Below, piece by piece: positions 18,198 through 26,016 of a DNA stretch of 64,000 nt. The notes beneath the pieces are model-generated. The model had not been told where the DNA came from, did no database searches, and worked only from the letters and a program-made list of their open reading frames with translations. Source of the stretch: Chitinophagales bacterium (GTDB lineage: Bacteria > Bacteroidota > Bacteroidia > Chitinophagales > Chitinophagaceae); the NCBI GenBank assembly GCA_017303855.1, contig JAFLBL010000013.1:1-64000 (forward strand). Reading direction: 5' to 3'. Position 1 is the stretch's first letter. Every line of letters begins with the position of its first letter. Made by a program: the position numbers and the translations under genes.

Positions 18198-18252
18198 AGG
18201 TTGGAGGTTCGAGGTTGGAGGTTGGAGGTTCGAGGTTGGAGGTTGGAGGTTT
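18197..18252 (+). repeat. Heptamer array after mutL (8 units, GAGGTTG/GAGGTTC)
   Basis: Eight uninterrupted 7-bp units begin in the last base of the mutL stop codon. The following sequence GTTTGGGAACA (18249-18259) is the exact reverse complement of 22037-22047 at the right core end of the 21883-22075 element. This looks like a one-armed relative. No right array was found up to 18403. Confidence 0.9.
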
Positions 18253-18403
18253 GGGAACACTCCAATAGTATGCAGATGTGTTAAATCACTGCTTTACGTA
18301 TTATTCTCCTGCAAAGAGTAAAAGAAATAATTGTTTAAATAATTTAAGTCTTTACAGTCCCGATTCGGGGGGATTGGTAATGTTGTGAAAATTGATCGGC
18401 CAA

Positions 18404-19873
18404 TTAATTTTTTTGCCGCCATAATTCATAACGGATGAAAAACTGCAGCGCGTGATTTCTTTCTTCACTTACTGGCTGACCAGGTATACCAAACCGGATA
18501 TAAGGTTGAAGACCAAAAGCATATCTTGCCCCTAAAGAAAACCGGTTCCATTTATACTGTGATTCAATCACCGCTTGCAAATAGGACTTTCTGAATATAT
18601 TGCCTGCATTACTTTCCCTGAAAATCGACCGGCTGACGAGCGAATCAATCTGCGTAAAATTATTTTTCCGGTTAACTTCCTTTTCTGCAACAGCACTATT
18701 GAAGAGATGCCATTGCAGACCTGCACCAAGTGACCAACCCGGCCGGATGAAATAATGAAAGCTGATTGGCAGTTGGTGATAAAATGTTTTCTTAAGTCCA
18801 TAAGAAGTAAGCGTGGAATATTGCGGATTAGCTCCTGTATCAGGTACCAGTTGCTGCTGGTAAGTAAACTGCCGGGTATACTGTGGTGCTCCATATCTGA
18901 ATTCTCCCTGCAGGAACCATTTTTTCTCTTTCTCCAGTCGCAGGTAAACTGAAGGAAGGTAATCGGCGAGGCTGGATTTACGTCCCTGGGAACTATAGGG
19001 CGTAAATGTTTGTCCGGCCATTGGTAGCTGCTGGTGCAAACCGACACCGGCTGAAAAAACAAAAGCTGGCTTATCTTTTTCCTTCTTTGTTTTTTCCGCA
19101 TTACCTGTTTTCATTTTTACGGAATCCTTTTTAAGTACGGGCTTTTGTACAGCAATGGTATCCGTTTGTTTTACTTGTACCGTATCATTATTAGGCAAAG
19201 CCTGTAATTCGGGTATTTGTGGGATAAGGTCATTTGACTTTTCTGCAGTAACCATTGTCTGAGAACCTGCCTGATTCGTCATTTCAGGCTCCGTATTTAT
19301 TGCATGTTTGCGGTTGTAACTGGCTGTAACAGGTAATTTTTCCTGTATGGCTGTTGCTTTCTTTCTCCTTTTCCCACTGCCCGACAGCAATTTTGTTCGA
19401 CTGCTTTCTTTTATCCCCGGATCCAATGCAAGGGAAGAAACAGGTTGCTTATTTATGTCCATTTGTATATGCTGCTTGTCCTGAACTACATTTTCATTTC
19501 CGGAATGAGTGCTGGTTTGTTGTTCGCCTTCTTTACTATCGGCTATCGGCTGTTTTTCTTTACCCGGTTGTTTGGCACCGACTGTGGTTCGTGACTTTTC
19601 CGTGATGACCGTTTCATTTTTTTTATTCTCACTGAACCATTTCCCGGTTTGTAAAAAATACCAGCCTGCACCTACTGCCAGTAGTCCCAGCAGGGCCCAA
19701 CCCAAACAGCCCCATCTCCACCAGGCCACGGGTCTTTTTTCTTCTTCTTCATCCAGCCGGCGACGCATATCCGCCCATGCCCGATTTTCATCCGGCAGGA
19801 TGAAGTCAGTTCCGGCAGTGGCTGATGACCATTGTGCTGCAACTTGCTCCTCATATGGTAACCGTTCATTCAT
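18404..19873 (-). CDS. Inner-membrane-anchored protein with C-terminal beta-barrel-like domain, probable partner of the ECF sigma factor
   Basis: I recognise the architecture but not a named gene. Residues 1-52 are cytoplasmic and charged. One membrane helix lies at about 53-72 (LGWALLGLLAVGAGWYFL). A long Lys/Gln/Thr-rich linker reaches about residue 270. The C-terminal 200 residues alternate aromatic and polar residues like outer membrane barrels of the PorT-like type (SLGARYAFGLQPYIRFG). It overlaps the sigma gene by 8 bp, a layout typical of anti-sigma or sensor partners. The N-terminal segment could bind the sigma factor, but I see no named anti-sigma motif. Confidence 0.75.
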   Translation of the reverse strand: MNERLPYEEQVAAQWSSATAGTDFILPDENRAWADMRRRLDEEEEKRPVAWWRWGCLGWALLGLLAVGAGWYFLQTGKWFSENKKNETVITEKSRTTVGAKQPGKEKQPIADSKEGEQQTSTHSGNENVVQDKQHIQMDINKQPVSSLALDPGIKESSRTKLLSGSGKRRKKATAIQEKLPVTASYNRKHAINTEPEMTNQAGSQTMVTAEKSNDLIPQIPELQALPNNDTVQVKQTDTIAVQKPVLKKDSVKMKTGNAEKTKKEKDKPAFVFSAGVGLHQQLPMAGQTFTPYSSQGRKSSLADYLPSVYLRLEKEKKWFLQGEFRYGAPQYTRQFTYQQQLVPDTGANPQYSTLTSYGLKKTFYHQLPISFHYFIRPGWSLGAGLQWHLFNSAVAEKEVNRKNNFTQIDSLVSRSIFRESNAGNIFRKSYLQAVIESQYKWNRFSLGARYAFGLQPYIRFGIPGQPVSEERNHALQFFIRYELWRQKN

Positions 19874-20417
19874 GGCGGCCTGTTGTCTTTAACTTGTTTT
19901 GTAATTTTTTCCGGGCTTCCGATAAATGCCATTTACTGGTCCCCTCACTGATCTTCATGAGTCCGGTAATTTCCGGGTGCGTATACCCTTCTATCACATA
20001 CAGATTGAACACTGCCTGTGTGGCGGGAGGCAGTTCACGTACCAATTGCAGTATCTCTGCTGCAGAAAGCGCCGTAATAGCATCAGGCGGCACATGTATA
20101 TTGGCCGCCTGTTCCATTTCCGCTGTGGCTGATGCATGTTGGTTGCGTTGTATCATATCCAGGCAACTATGAATGATAATGGTGCGGATCCAGGTATACA
20201 GTGATGCTTTTTGGCTGTCGTAACGACTGATATTTTTATAGACTTTATAAAACCCACTGTTCAATGCTTCCATAGCATCAGACTCATTTTTGGTATAGCG
20301 CAGACAAAGCGTCATCATGGCCCTGTAATAACTGCGGTACAGCTGTTCCTGGGCTTTGCGGTCGTCCTGTATACAACCTTCAACAATGCGTAGTATGTAT
20401 TCTTCTTCCTTACTCAA
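19866..20417 (-). CDS. RNA polymerase sigma factor, sigma-70 (ECF) family
   Basis: This is a 183-residue sigma factor with region 2 (YRSYYRAMMTLCLRYTKNESDAMEALNSGFYKVYKNI, given here only for its position at about 25-62) and region 4 at about 120-175 (LPPATQAVFNLYVIEGYTHPEI, then a helix-turn-helix). It probably starts at TTG 20417 (MSKEEEYI). It follows the PKD protein gene by 18 bp and overlaps the next gene by 8 bp, so all three are likely co-transcribed. The target promoters are unknown. The partner suggests response to an envelope signal. Confidence 0.92.
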   Translation of the reverse strand: MSKEEEYILRIVEGCIQDDRKAQEQLYRSYYRAMMTLCLRYTKNESDAMEALNSGFYKVYKNISRYDSQKASLYTWIRTIIIHSCLDMIQRNQHASATAEMEQAANIHVPPDAITALSAAEILQLVRELPPATQAVFNLYVIEGYTHPEITGLMKISEGTSKWHLSEARKKLQNKLKTTGRHE

Positions 20418-20435
20418 ATAATCAACCCTGTAATC

Positions 20436-21767
20436 TTACAGTTTTTGGAATATACTTCTGTTTACCCGATTGCCCGCATATATTTCAACAAAATATTGTC
20501 CTCTGCCCAGGCGCTCTGTTGGTATACTGATCTGGTTGGTGCCAATGGAGCCTGCCTGCCCCGACCGCCAGACCTGATTGCCATGCAGGTCCGTTACTAT
20601 TACCCTGATCTCCTCCTGCTTTGTTAGCGATAAATTAATCCGTACCTGACCGCCTGATACAGGATTGGGGTATGCAGGTAACCGGTCAATCATCCTGCCT
20701 TGCAGACTTCCCACATGAATAGTTTCACAATAACTTCTGATACATCCGGTGTTAGTTGTAAGCGTGAGACAGACCAGGTGATTGCCGGTATCTGTAAACT
20801 GATAAACCGGATTAGCAGTAGTAACAACGGCGGAATCATTGCCGGTAAAAGAGATGAAAGACCAGATTTGAGAAACCACCTGCTGGTTACTTTGGGCCGT
20901 GAACTGTGCCTGTCCGTAATTATTGAGGGTATACGTAAAGGAAGCGGTACAACTGTCTTCCGGTCCTTGTTGTATTGTCACCTGCTGACCAATCGTATCC
21001 AGGCAGTGACTGAGCGTATCGCGGGCATACAATGTCACCAGGTAGGTGCCGGCGGTACTGTAAGTATGAACAGGTTGACGAACGGAAGAAGTATAACCAT
21101 CTCCAAAATTCCATAAGTAGCTGATTGTATTTACACTGGAGGTTGGAATGAAACTGATCTTCCTCCGGTTAACCGGATCAGCGCTATAGGTAAATCCTGC
21201 ATTCAGCTGGCAGGGAGGAGGAACCTGGTAGGTTGCACAATAGCTGTCAGTACAGCCTGCGAAGGTTTCAATCGTAAGACAAACAGTATTTGTGCCAGGG
21301 GTGGGCTGGTAAATTAATTGACTGGAATTACCGCCGGCAATTACATTATTCACCCGCCAGGTATACGTGCGAATCTGATTGGATGGGGTTGAGTTTGACG
21401 TACAATAAATTCCGTAATTATAGTTCACTGAATCATAATTACTGTAAAATGAAGCATGACATACGGGGGTAAAATTCAGAATAATCTGCTGAGAGGAGGA
21501 ATCAACGCAGGTACTGAGAGAATCATATACAAAATGCTTTACCAGGTAATTGCCGGGTGAAGCATAGGAATAAGAACTCGTTTGACCATACCCGTTATTC
21601 CCGTCACCGAAAATCCAGACATGGGCAAACCGGGGTTCATTCGCAACGGCTGTAAACACGGCCCCGGAACCGTTTATGCTGACATTGAAAGCTGGATTGC
21701 ACTGGGCTTCAGCATTTTGCAAGGATAAAAGAAAGAACAGGCAGATGAAAACATACAATTTCCGCAT
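20436..21767 (-). CDS. Secreted PKD-domain protein with type IX secretion C-terminal signal
   Basis: A signal peptide (MRKLYVFICLFFLLSLQNAEAQ) is followed by at least three PKD-type repeats marked by the words FGDG, YSYASPGNYLV, FGDGYTSS and YSTAGTYLV. The C-terminal 80 residues (AYPNPVSGGQVRINL to NRSIFQKL) are a classic type A sorting domain that directs passage through the type IX system. Many Cys pairs suggest an extracellular protein. No enzymatic domain is seen, so adhesion or binding is likely. It lies directly upstream of the sigma factor gene. Confidence 0.88.
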   Translation of the reverse strand: MRKLYVFICLFFLLSLQNAEAQCNPAFNVSINGSGAVFTAVANEPRFAHVWIFGDGNNGYGQTSSYSYASPGNYLVKHFVYDSLSTCVDSSSQQIILNFTPVCHASFYSNYDSVNYNYGIYCTSNSTPSNQIRTYTWRVNNVIAGGNSSQLIYQPTPGTNTVCLTIETFAGCTDSYCATYQVPPPCQLNAGFTYSADPVNRRKISFIPTSSVNTISYLWNFGDGYTSSVRQPVHTYSTAGTYLVTLYARDTLSHCLDTIGQQVTIQQGPEDSCTASFTYTLNNYGQAQFTAQSNQQVVSQIWSFISFTGNDSAVVTTANPVYQFTDTGNHLVCLTLTTNTGCIRSYCETIHVGSLQGRMIDRLPAYPNPVSGGQVRINLSLTKQEEIRVIVTDLHGNQVWRSGQAGSIGTNQISIPTERLGRGQYFVEIYAGNRVNRSIFQKL

Positions 21768-21882
21768 AAAAGGCTTTTGATCATATACCGTGAGCGGAAG
21801 GAAAGGGTTGGGTGTGTCTGACTATTTTCGGTATAAATCACCGCATTTCTAAGGACGTAAATTTAATAATTGTCAATTCGTT

Positions 21883-22075
21883 GAGGTTGGAGGTTCGAGG
21901 TTGGAAGTTCGAGGTTCGAGGTTCGAGGTTCGAGGTTGGAGGTTGGAGGTTCTTCAGGCTGAAGAGACTAAAAGCTTTGATATAGTATTAAATAGTCACG
22001 CTATACTATCCATAGAACCATTTCAAACTAAAGGACTGTTCCCAAACTTCCAACATCCAACCTCCAACTTCCAAC
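21883..22075 (+). repeat. Heptamer-armed inverted element (GAGGTTC arms)
   Basis: The left arm at 21883-21952 has ten units of GAGGTTC/GAGGTTG. The right arm at 22045-22075 has four units of AACTTCC/AACCTCC, the inverted form. The 92-bp core contains a 7-bp inverted repeat (21982-21988 with 22003-22009). The right arm ends 4 bp before the dacB stop codon. With the unremarkable 21768-21882 it fills the 312-bp gap between the PKD protein gene and dacB. Confidence 0.9.
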
Positions 22076-22079
22076 TATT

Positions 22080-23426
22080 TTAGAAATCTCTCAGACTTTC
22101 AACGAACCTCTCCACTGCTCTTCTCACTTCTGTTGCCGTGGCCTGGTGATTATTGACCAATGTTGAGAAAATCAGCAGCTTCCCCTTCTTCGTATACAGG
22201 AATCCGCTCAGGGCTACCACACCGGAAAGGGTGCCGGTCTTGGCATAGATATAACCGCTGCCGGCTTTATAGTAAGAACTGATCGTACCTTCTCCTCCGG
22301 TCGGGAAAATGGTCTTGATCCGCTCCATCCCGAATTCATTTTTCATTTTATTCAGGATGGCGACAAAATCCTGCGGGGTAAAGAGATTATAACGACTTAA
22401 TCCGGAGCCATCGGCCCAGCGGGGTTTCTGGGGCAGGTCTTTGAAATCTGTTTTGAGTAAGGTATCGATGATCTTCGCATCATTCATTATACCCAGGTGT
22501 TCATTGCTCACCATGAGCAAAGACTGCTCCGCAAAGAAATTATCCGAGCGGTGCATCATGGGTTTGAGGAGGGAGTCGGTGGGTTGGGAGTGGATGATAC
22601 CAGGCAATTTATTTTTAAATCTGCCATAAGGGACTACCGTTTTCCTGAGTGTATCTTGTAATAAAGACAAAATCACGGTACGGGTATTTGTAAATGGGAT
22701 TTCTGCATAATTATTTTTTTCGTCGGGTATTACTAAAAAAGAATTGTCAGCAAAAGATCTTGATACAGAAAAACCATTTTTATTCTTCCAACCAACATTG
22801 CCAGCCACGATATTCCTTTTAAAGTAAGTTGGCGATACCGATATAATAAAAGATGGGACTGAATCAGTTTCGACCATTGAAGCGGATTGCTTATTAAACC
22901 TTACAATATTTCCATAAACAGGCATTGGACTACGGGGTGCCATATAACTCTGATCATAGTCATTCCATGACCATCCATTCCCCCATTCAGCCGCACTATA
23001 AGACAACTCAGTGTAGCAGATCGTATTTCCCTGTTTGTTTAGAAAGTTAAGCACCGGCTGATTTGTATATTCCGGAAGCAAAAATGTCGGATCACCTGTG
23101 CCTTGTATAGTAGTACAAATGCTATTGATATCATAACGCAACCCCACCAAACTATCCCCCAGATACTTCATCGCCGCATAACAGGTCGGGATCTTGGTAT
23201 TGCTGGCCGGTACGAAATACTTATCACCCTGGTAATTGTAGAGGTATTTGCCGGTTTCGGGATCGTAGATGGAGATGCCGATATGGGCGGTTTTTAACGG
23301 AGCAGCATTTATAACATTTTCTTTTGCTGAACGGACGATTTGCTTTTTTACAGAGCAAGATGGCAGAACTAAAAAGTAAAAAGTAAAAAGTAAAAAAGGG
23401 TGTCCTATAGAATGAAGAGTTTTCAT
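22080..23426 (-). CDS. dacB: D-alanyl-D-alanine carboxypeptidase/endopeptidase, PBP4 (DacB) type, lipoprotein
   Basis: This class C penicillin-binding protein trims or cleaves peptidoglycan cross-links in the periplasm. The active Ser lies in ASNTKIPT (SxxK), the second motif in HRSDNFFAEQ (SxN) and the third in YAKTGTLSG (KTG). The start at 23426 gives MKTLHSIGHP followed by a hydrophobic stretch and the lipobox VLPSC. The hydrophobic stretch LLFTFYF is encoded by a heptamer-repeat array (23369-23396). It has 448 residues, near the usual size. Confidence 0.92.
   Translation of the reverse strand: MKTLHSIGHPFLLFTFYFLVLPSCSVKKQIVRSAKENVINAAPLKTAHIGISIYDPETGKYLYNYQGDKYFVPASNTKIPTCYAAMKYLGDSLVGLRYDINSICTTIQGTGDPTFLLPEYTNQPVLNFLNKQGNTICYTELSYSAAEWGNGWSWNDYDQSYMAPRSPMPVYGNIVRFNKQSASMVETDSVPSFIISVSPTYFKRNIVAGNVGWKNKNGFSVSRSFADNSFLVIPDEKNNYAEIPFTNTRTVILSLLQDTLRKTVVPYGRFKNKLPGIIHSQPTDSLLKPMMHRSDNFFAEQSLLMVSNEHLGIMNDAKIIDTLLKTDFKDLPQKPRWADGSGLSRYNLFTPQDFVAILNKMKNEFGMERIKTIFPTGGEGTISSYYKAGSGYIYAKTGTLSGVVALSGFLYTKKGKLLIFSTLVNNHQATATEVRRAVERFVESLRDF
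23369..23396 (+). repeat. Heptamer array inside the dacB signal peptide (GTAAAAA)
   Basis: Four units, CTAAAAA then three GTAAAAA, lie in the dacB coding sequence. Read on the minus strand they specify the hydrophobic core of the signal peptide. Confidence 0.85.
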
Positions 23427-23469
23427 AATAGCTGATTGATCGTTATAAAGCCCGGAAAGACCATGGGAA

Positions 23470-23633
23470 ATCAAAAGTAAAAAGTAAAAATCGCAGTCAT
23501 TTAAATTGAAGTGTTATTTTGACTTTGAAAAGCAAAAATATTTTCTGATTGGAATTTTATATCTGGCTACAGAAATGTTAGCCGCGGTCTTTCGGATTTT
23601 TTTACTTTTTAATTTTAACTTTTGACTTTTTTT
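23470..23633 (+). repeat. Heptamer-armed inverted element (GTAAAAA arms) upstream of dacB
   Basis: The left arm at 23470-23490 has three units. The right arm at 23599-23633 has five inverted units (TTTTTAC, TTTTAAC, TTTTGAC and variants). The core of about 108 bp shares both ends with the core of the 24712-24859 element in opposite orientation: 23484-23499 matches the reverse complement of 24823-24838 at 15 of 16 bases, and TCTTTCGGA (23588-23596) is the reverse complement of 24746-24754. Confidence 0.85.
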
Positions 23634-23650
23634 GACTCTCGTCGGCAAGC

Positions 23651-24697
23651 TCAGAGTGACACGACCCTTCTCTCTTTCGCACTCAGGATAGCCGCATCAA
23701 TGATCCGCATATTCCTTATGCCATCTGCCGCAGGTACCGGATTGGGTCCTGCTCCGGTCAGTGCTTTGTATACATCATCATAATAGCCCATATAGTTACC
23801 CGGACCGGACGTAGTTTCCTGGCGGACTACTTCCCCATTGATTTCGGTATGTAATAAGCCATCGGGTTTAGAAGGAGCATCGCACCAATTGTCGAGACTG
23901 GGTTTAACGCCCTCCTGCAAGCGGATTTCCTGCAAATCGGAACGTTGCTGGAGAAAACTGCCCTTCATACCATGAATGGTATAGGCATAGAGCGACTCAC
24001 GGGCAATGCAGGTGGCTTTGAGCCGCACCCGAAGGGTATCGTAATAAAAAAGAATTTCAAAATAATCATTGGCCACCACATCCGGACGCATCCGCCATAC
24101 ATCGGTAAATAAAGCTTTGGGGAAACCGAATAACTGAACGGCCTGATCCACTAAATGAGGAGAGAGATCATAGATGATGCCGGCACCGGGCATATCGCCT
24201 TCTTTATGGGCTTTGCCACTGAAGGCCGGACGATATCGGTCATAGCGGATTTCGGCCTCTCTCAGATCACCGAGCCAGCCACGGTCGATCACTTCTTTCA
24301 CGGCACGGAAGTCGCCATCATAGCGACGGTTCTGGTACACACTGATAAATAAATTCTTTTCCGCGGCCAATTGAGCGATCTCTTCCGCCTGTGCCGCCGT
24401 CACCGCAAAAGGCTTTTCGACCACCATGTGTTTGCCGCTGTTCAGCACCAGCTTTGCCTGTTCATAATGCAGGTGAGTGGGCGTATTCACTACAATCAGG
24501 TCCAGCTCCGGATCTGCGCAGAGTTCCTCCACACTCCGGTACAGCTTAGCATCGGGATATCTTTCTTTTGAATCCTGGTTATGCCGTTCCACAATTGCTT
24601 TCAGTGCATAACCCGGATGCGCCTGCAGAAAAGGGGCATGAAACAACTTACCGGACATGCCGTAAGAACAGATACCTGCATTGATTACTTTATTCAT
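23651..24697 (-). CDS. Gfo/Idh/MocA family NAD(P)-dependent oxidoreductase
   Basis: This two-domain dehydrogenase usually acts on sugars, inositols or related polyols. The N-terminal Rossmann fold begins INAGICSYGMSGKLFHAPFL. The family's EKPFAV motif follows at about 94-99 (VVEKPFAVTAAQAEEI), then the C-terminal alpha/beta domain with GAGIIYDLSPHLVDQA, carrying the conserved Asp and His. It has 348 residues and is intact. The GMSGKLFHAPF motif is shared with the YdgJ/YhhX-like branch. The substrate is unknown and the neighbours give no pathway. It is flanked on both sides by heptamer elements. Confidence 0.92.
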   Translation of the reverse strand: MNKVINAGICSYGMSGKLFHAPFLQAHPGYALKAIVERHNQDSKERYPDAKLYRSVEELCADPELDLIVVNTPTHLHYEQAKLVLNSGKHMVVEKPFAVTAAQAEEIAQLAAEKNLFISVYQNRRYDGDFRAVKEVIDRGWLGDLREAEIRYDRYRPAFSGKAHKEGDMPGAGIIYDLSPHLVDQAVQLFGFPKALFTDVWRMRPDVVANDYFEILFYYDTLRVRLKATCIARESLYAYTIHGMKGSFLQQRSDLQEIRLQEGVKPSLDNWCDAPSKPDGLLHTEINGEVVRQETTSGPGNYMGYYDDVYKALTGAGPNPVPAADGIRNMRIIDAAILSAKERRVVSL

Positions 24698-24711
24698 GAG
24701 AATCGGATTAA

Positions 24712-24859
24712 GTCAAAAGTAAAAATTAAAAAGTAAAAATATTTCTCCGAAAGATTGTAAATCGTTTCCTTTTACTAAAAATCAAAAGGTAAATCAAAAA
24801 AATAATGACTGCCCAGTCATAGTGACTGCCATTTTTACTTTTGACTTTTTAATTTTGAC
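24712..24859 (+). repeat. Heptamer-armed inverted element (GTAAAAA/GTCAAAA arms)
   Basis: The left arm at 24712-24739 has four units (GTCAAAA, GTAAAAA, TTAAAAA, GTAAAAA). The right arm at 24832-24859 has four inverted units (TTTTTAC, TTTTGAC, TTTTTAA, TTTTGAC). The 92-bp core is related at both ends to that of the 23470-23633 element. The right arm ends 2 bp before the stop codon of the arginase-fold gene. The left arm begins 14 bp upstream of the oxidoreductase ATG. Confidence 0.88.
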
Positions 24860-24861
24860 TC

Positions 24862-25998
24862 CTACGATCTCTCCTGTGCCCGCAACCACCGCTCCGGAAT
24901 CTCATTACTGCTCGCCAGTAAATAATCCTTATAACTGCAGGCGATGAATTTTTTATCGGGCAGCTGCATCCACCAGCGGCCTGTTTTTTTGCTTTGCAGA
25001 AATATGGTTTCCACTTCCGCAAACGCCATGTAATACTCATTGAAGGAGTCCTTCTCATCCAGTGTGGCTTCCTTGCGGCCGCGGCTGCGGCCATCGAGCA
25101 GGTACCAGAGCATGTGGCTTATTTGTTTGGCCGTCAGCTCGTCTTTATCATGTTGTTCATTATACCCGTAAATACCAATTGTATTCACGTTGGGACTCAT
25201 ACCGGCATACCGCAGCAACACACAGGCTTCTTCGCCATTGAGTCCGTTGGGTGATACCATGCTGGCCGGCGCATAGGCACTGGCGATAGCGGATATGTCA
25301 AAACTGAATAAATTACTGTTGCGGATCACCGGCTCCATTTCGTCGATACTTTCTTTTACACTACCCACGCGGTAACAATCAAAGCGGAGTTTGTCCAGTG
25401 TCTCCAGCATACGCGGGTGCACAAAGTAGCTCTGGAAACCGATATGATTGTAATGCCGCAGAAAATTCGGTTCTCCGGTAAGCATTTCCATCAGGAAATT
25501 TTCGTGACGGAAGGGCGAATCCATATTGAGATCAATCAGCGCGTCCACGGCACTGGCCTCAATGGTTCGTTTGGCCGATGCATAAGCAAAATACTGGGCC
25601 AGCGTCAGATCATGTGACCCGCCCAGGATCACCACCGTTTTGCCATCGGTAATGAGTTCTTCCACCACCGTTTTAAGGGCCGCATAGGTATCAGTAAACT
25701 GTGCCCCGGTTTTAATATTGCCCACATCCGCGATCCGGATATCCTGGTGCCAGTAGTATAGACTGTAAAATTGTTTGCGGATCAGATCAGGCGCATTGCT
25801 GGTCCCAGGCAAACGTCCACTGCCCCGCTGCTCGCCGCAACCAACTATTACCAGCTGTGCTTCGTCGAGATAAGGAAATTCCTCTGCATATACATCAATG
25901 GATTTTCCCAACTGGCCGTCTTTATAGCCTTCATCGTTGGATATTTCATGCAGGTTGACGGGGGATAAGAAGTCGGATATGTTGAGGTGGTCTGACAT
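24862..25998 (-). CDS. Arginase-fold (ureohydrolase/formimidoylglutamase family) protein with altered metal site
   Basis: The ureohydrolase fold is recognisable from GGSHDLTLAQ, IDLNMDSPFRHEN and FSFDISAIASAYAP, which align with the GGDH, DAHxD and SxDxDxxDP manganese motifs. Two of the six usual ligands are changed: the His of DAHxD is Asn, and the second Asp of DxD is Ser. GGDH has become GGSH. Family annotation is usually formimidoylglutamase, but no other histidine-degradation gene is nearby and activity is doubtful. The N-terminus (about 60 residues) is longer than in arginases. It has 378 residues and is intact. Confidence 0.85.
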   Translation of the reverse strand: MSDHLNISDFLSPVNLHEISNDEGYKDGQLGKSIDVYAEEFPYLDEAQLVIVGCGEQRGSGRLPGTSNAPDLIRKQFYSLYYWHQDIRIADVGNIKTGAQFTDTYAALKTVVEELITDGKTVVILGGSHDLTLAQYFAYASAKRTIEASAVDALIDLNMDSPFRHENFLMEMLTGEPNFLRHYNHIGFQSYFVHPRMLETLDKLRFDCYRVGSVKESIDEMEPVIRNSNLFSFDISAIASAYAPASMVSPNGLNGEEACVLLRYAGMSPNVNTIGIYGYNEQHDKDELTAKQISHMLWYLLDGRSRGRKEATLDEKDSFNEYYMAFAEVETIFLQSKKTGRWWMQLPDKKFIACSYKDYLLASSNEIPERWLRAQERS

Positions 25999-26016
25999 AG
26001 GTGCAAGTTAAGGAAA

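Noticed and set aside
18136..18321. Open frame encoding GGWRFEV repeats after mutL
   Set aside because: It is a direct translation of the stop-free heptamer array, with no independent gene features.
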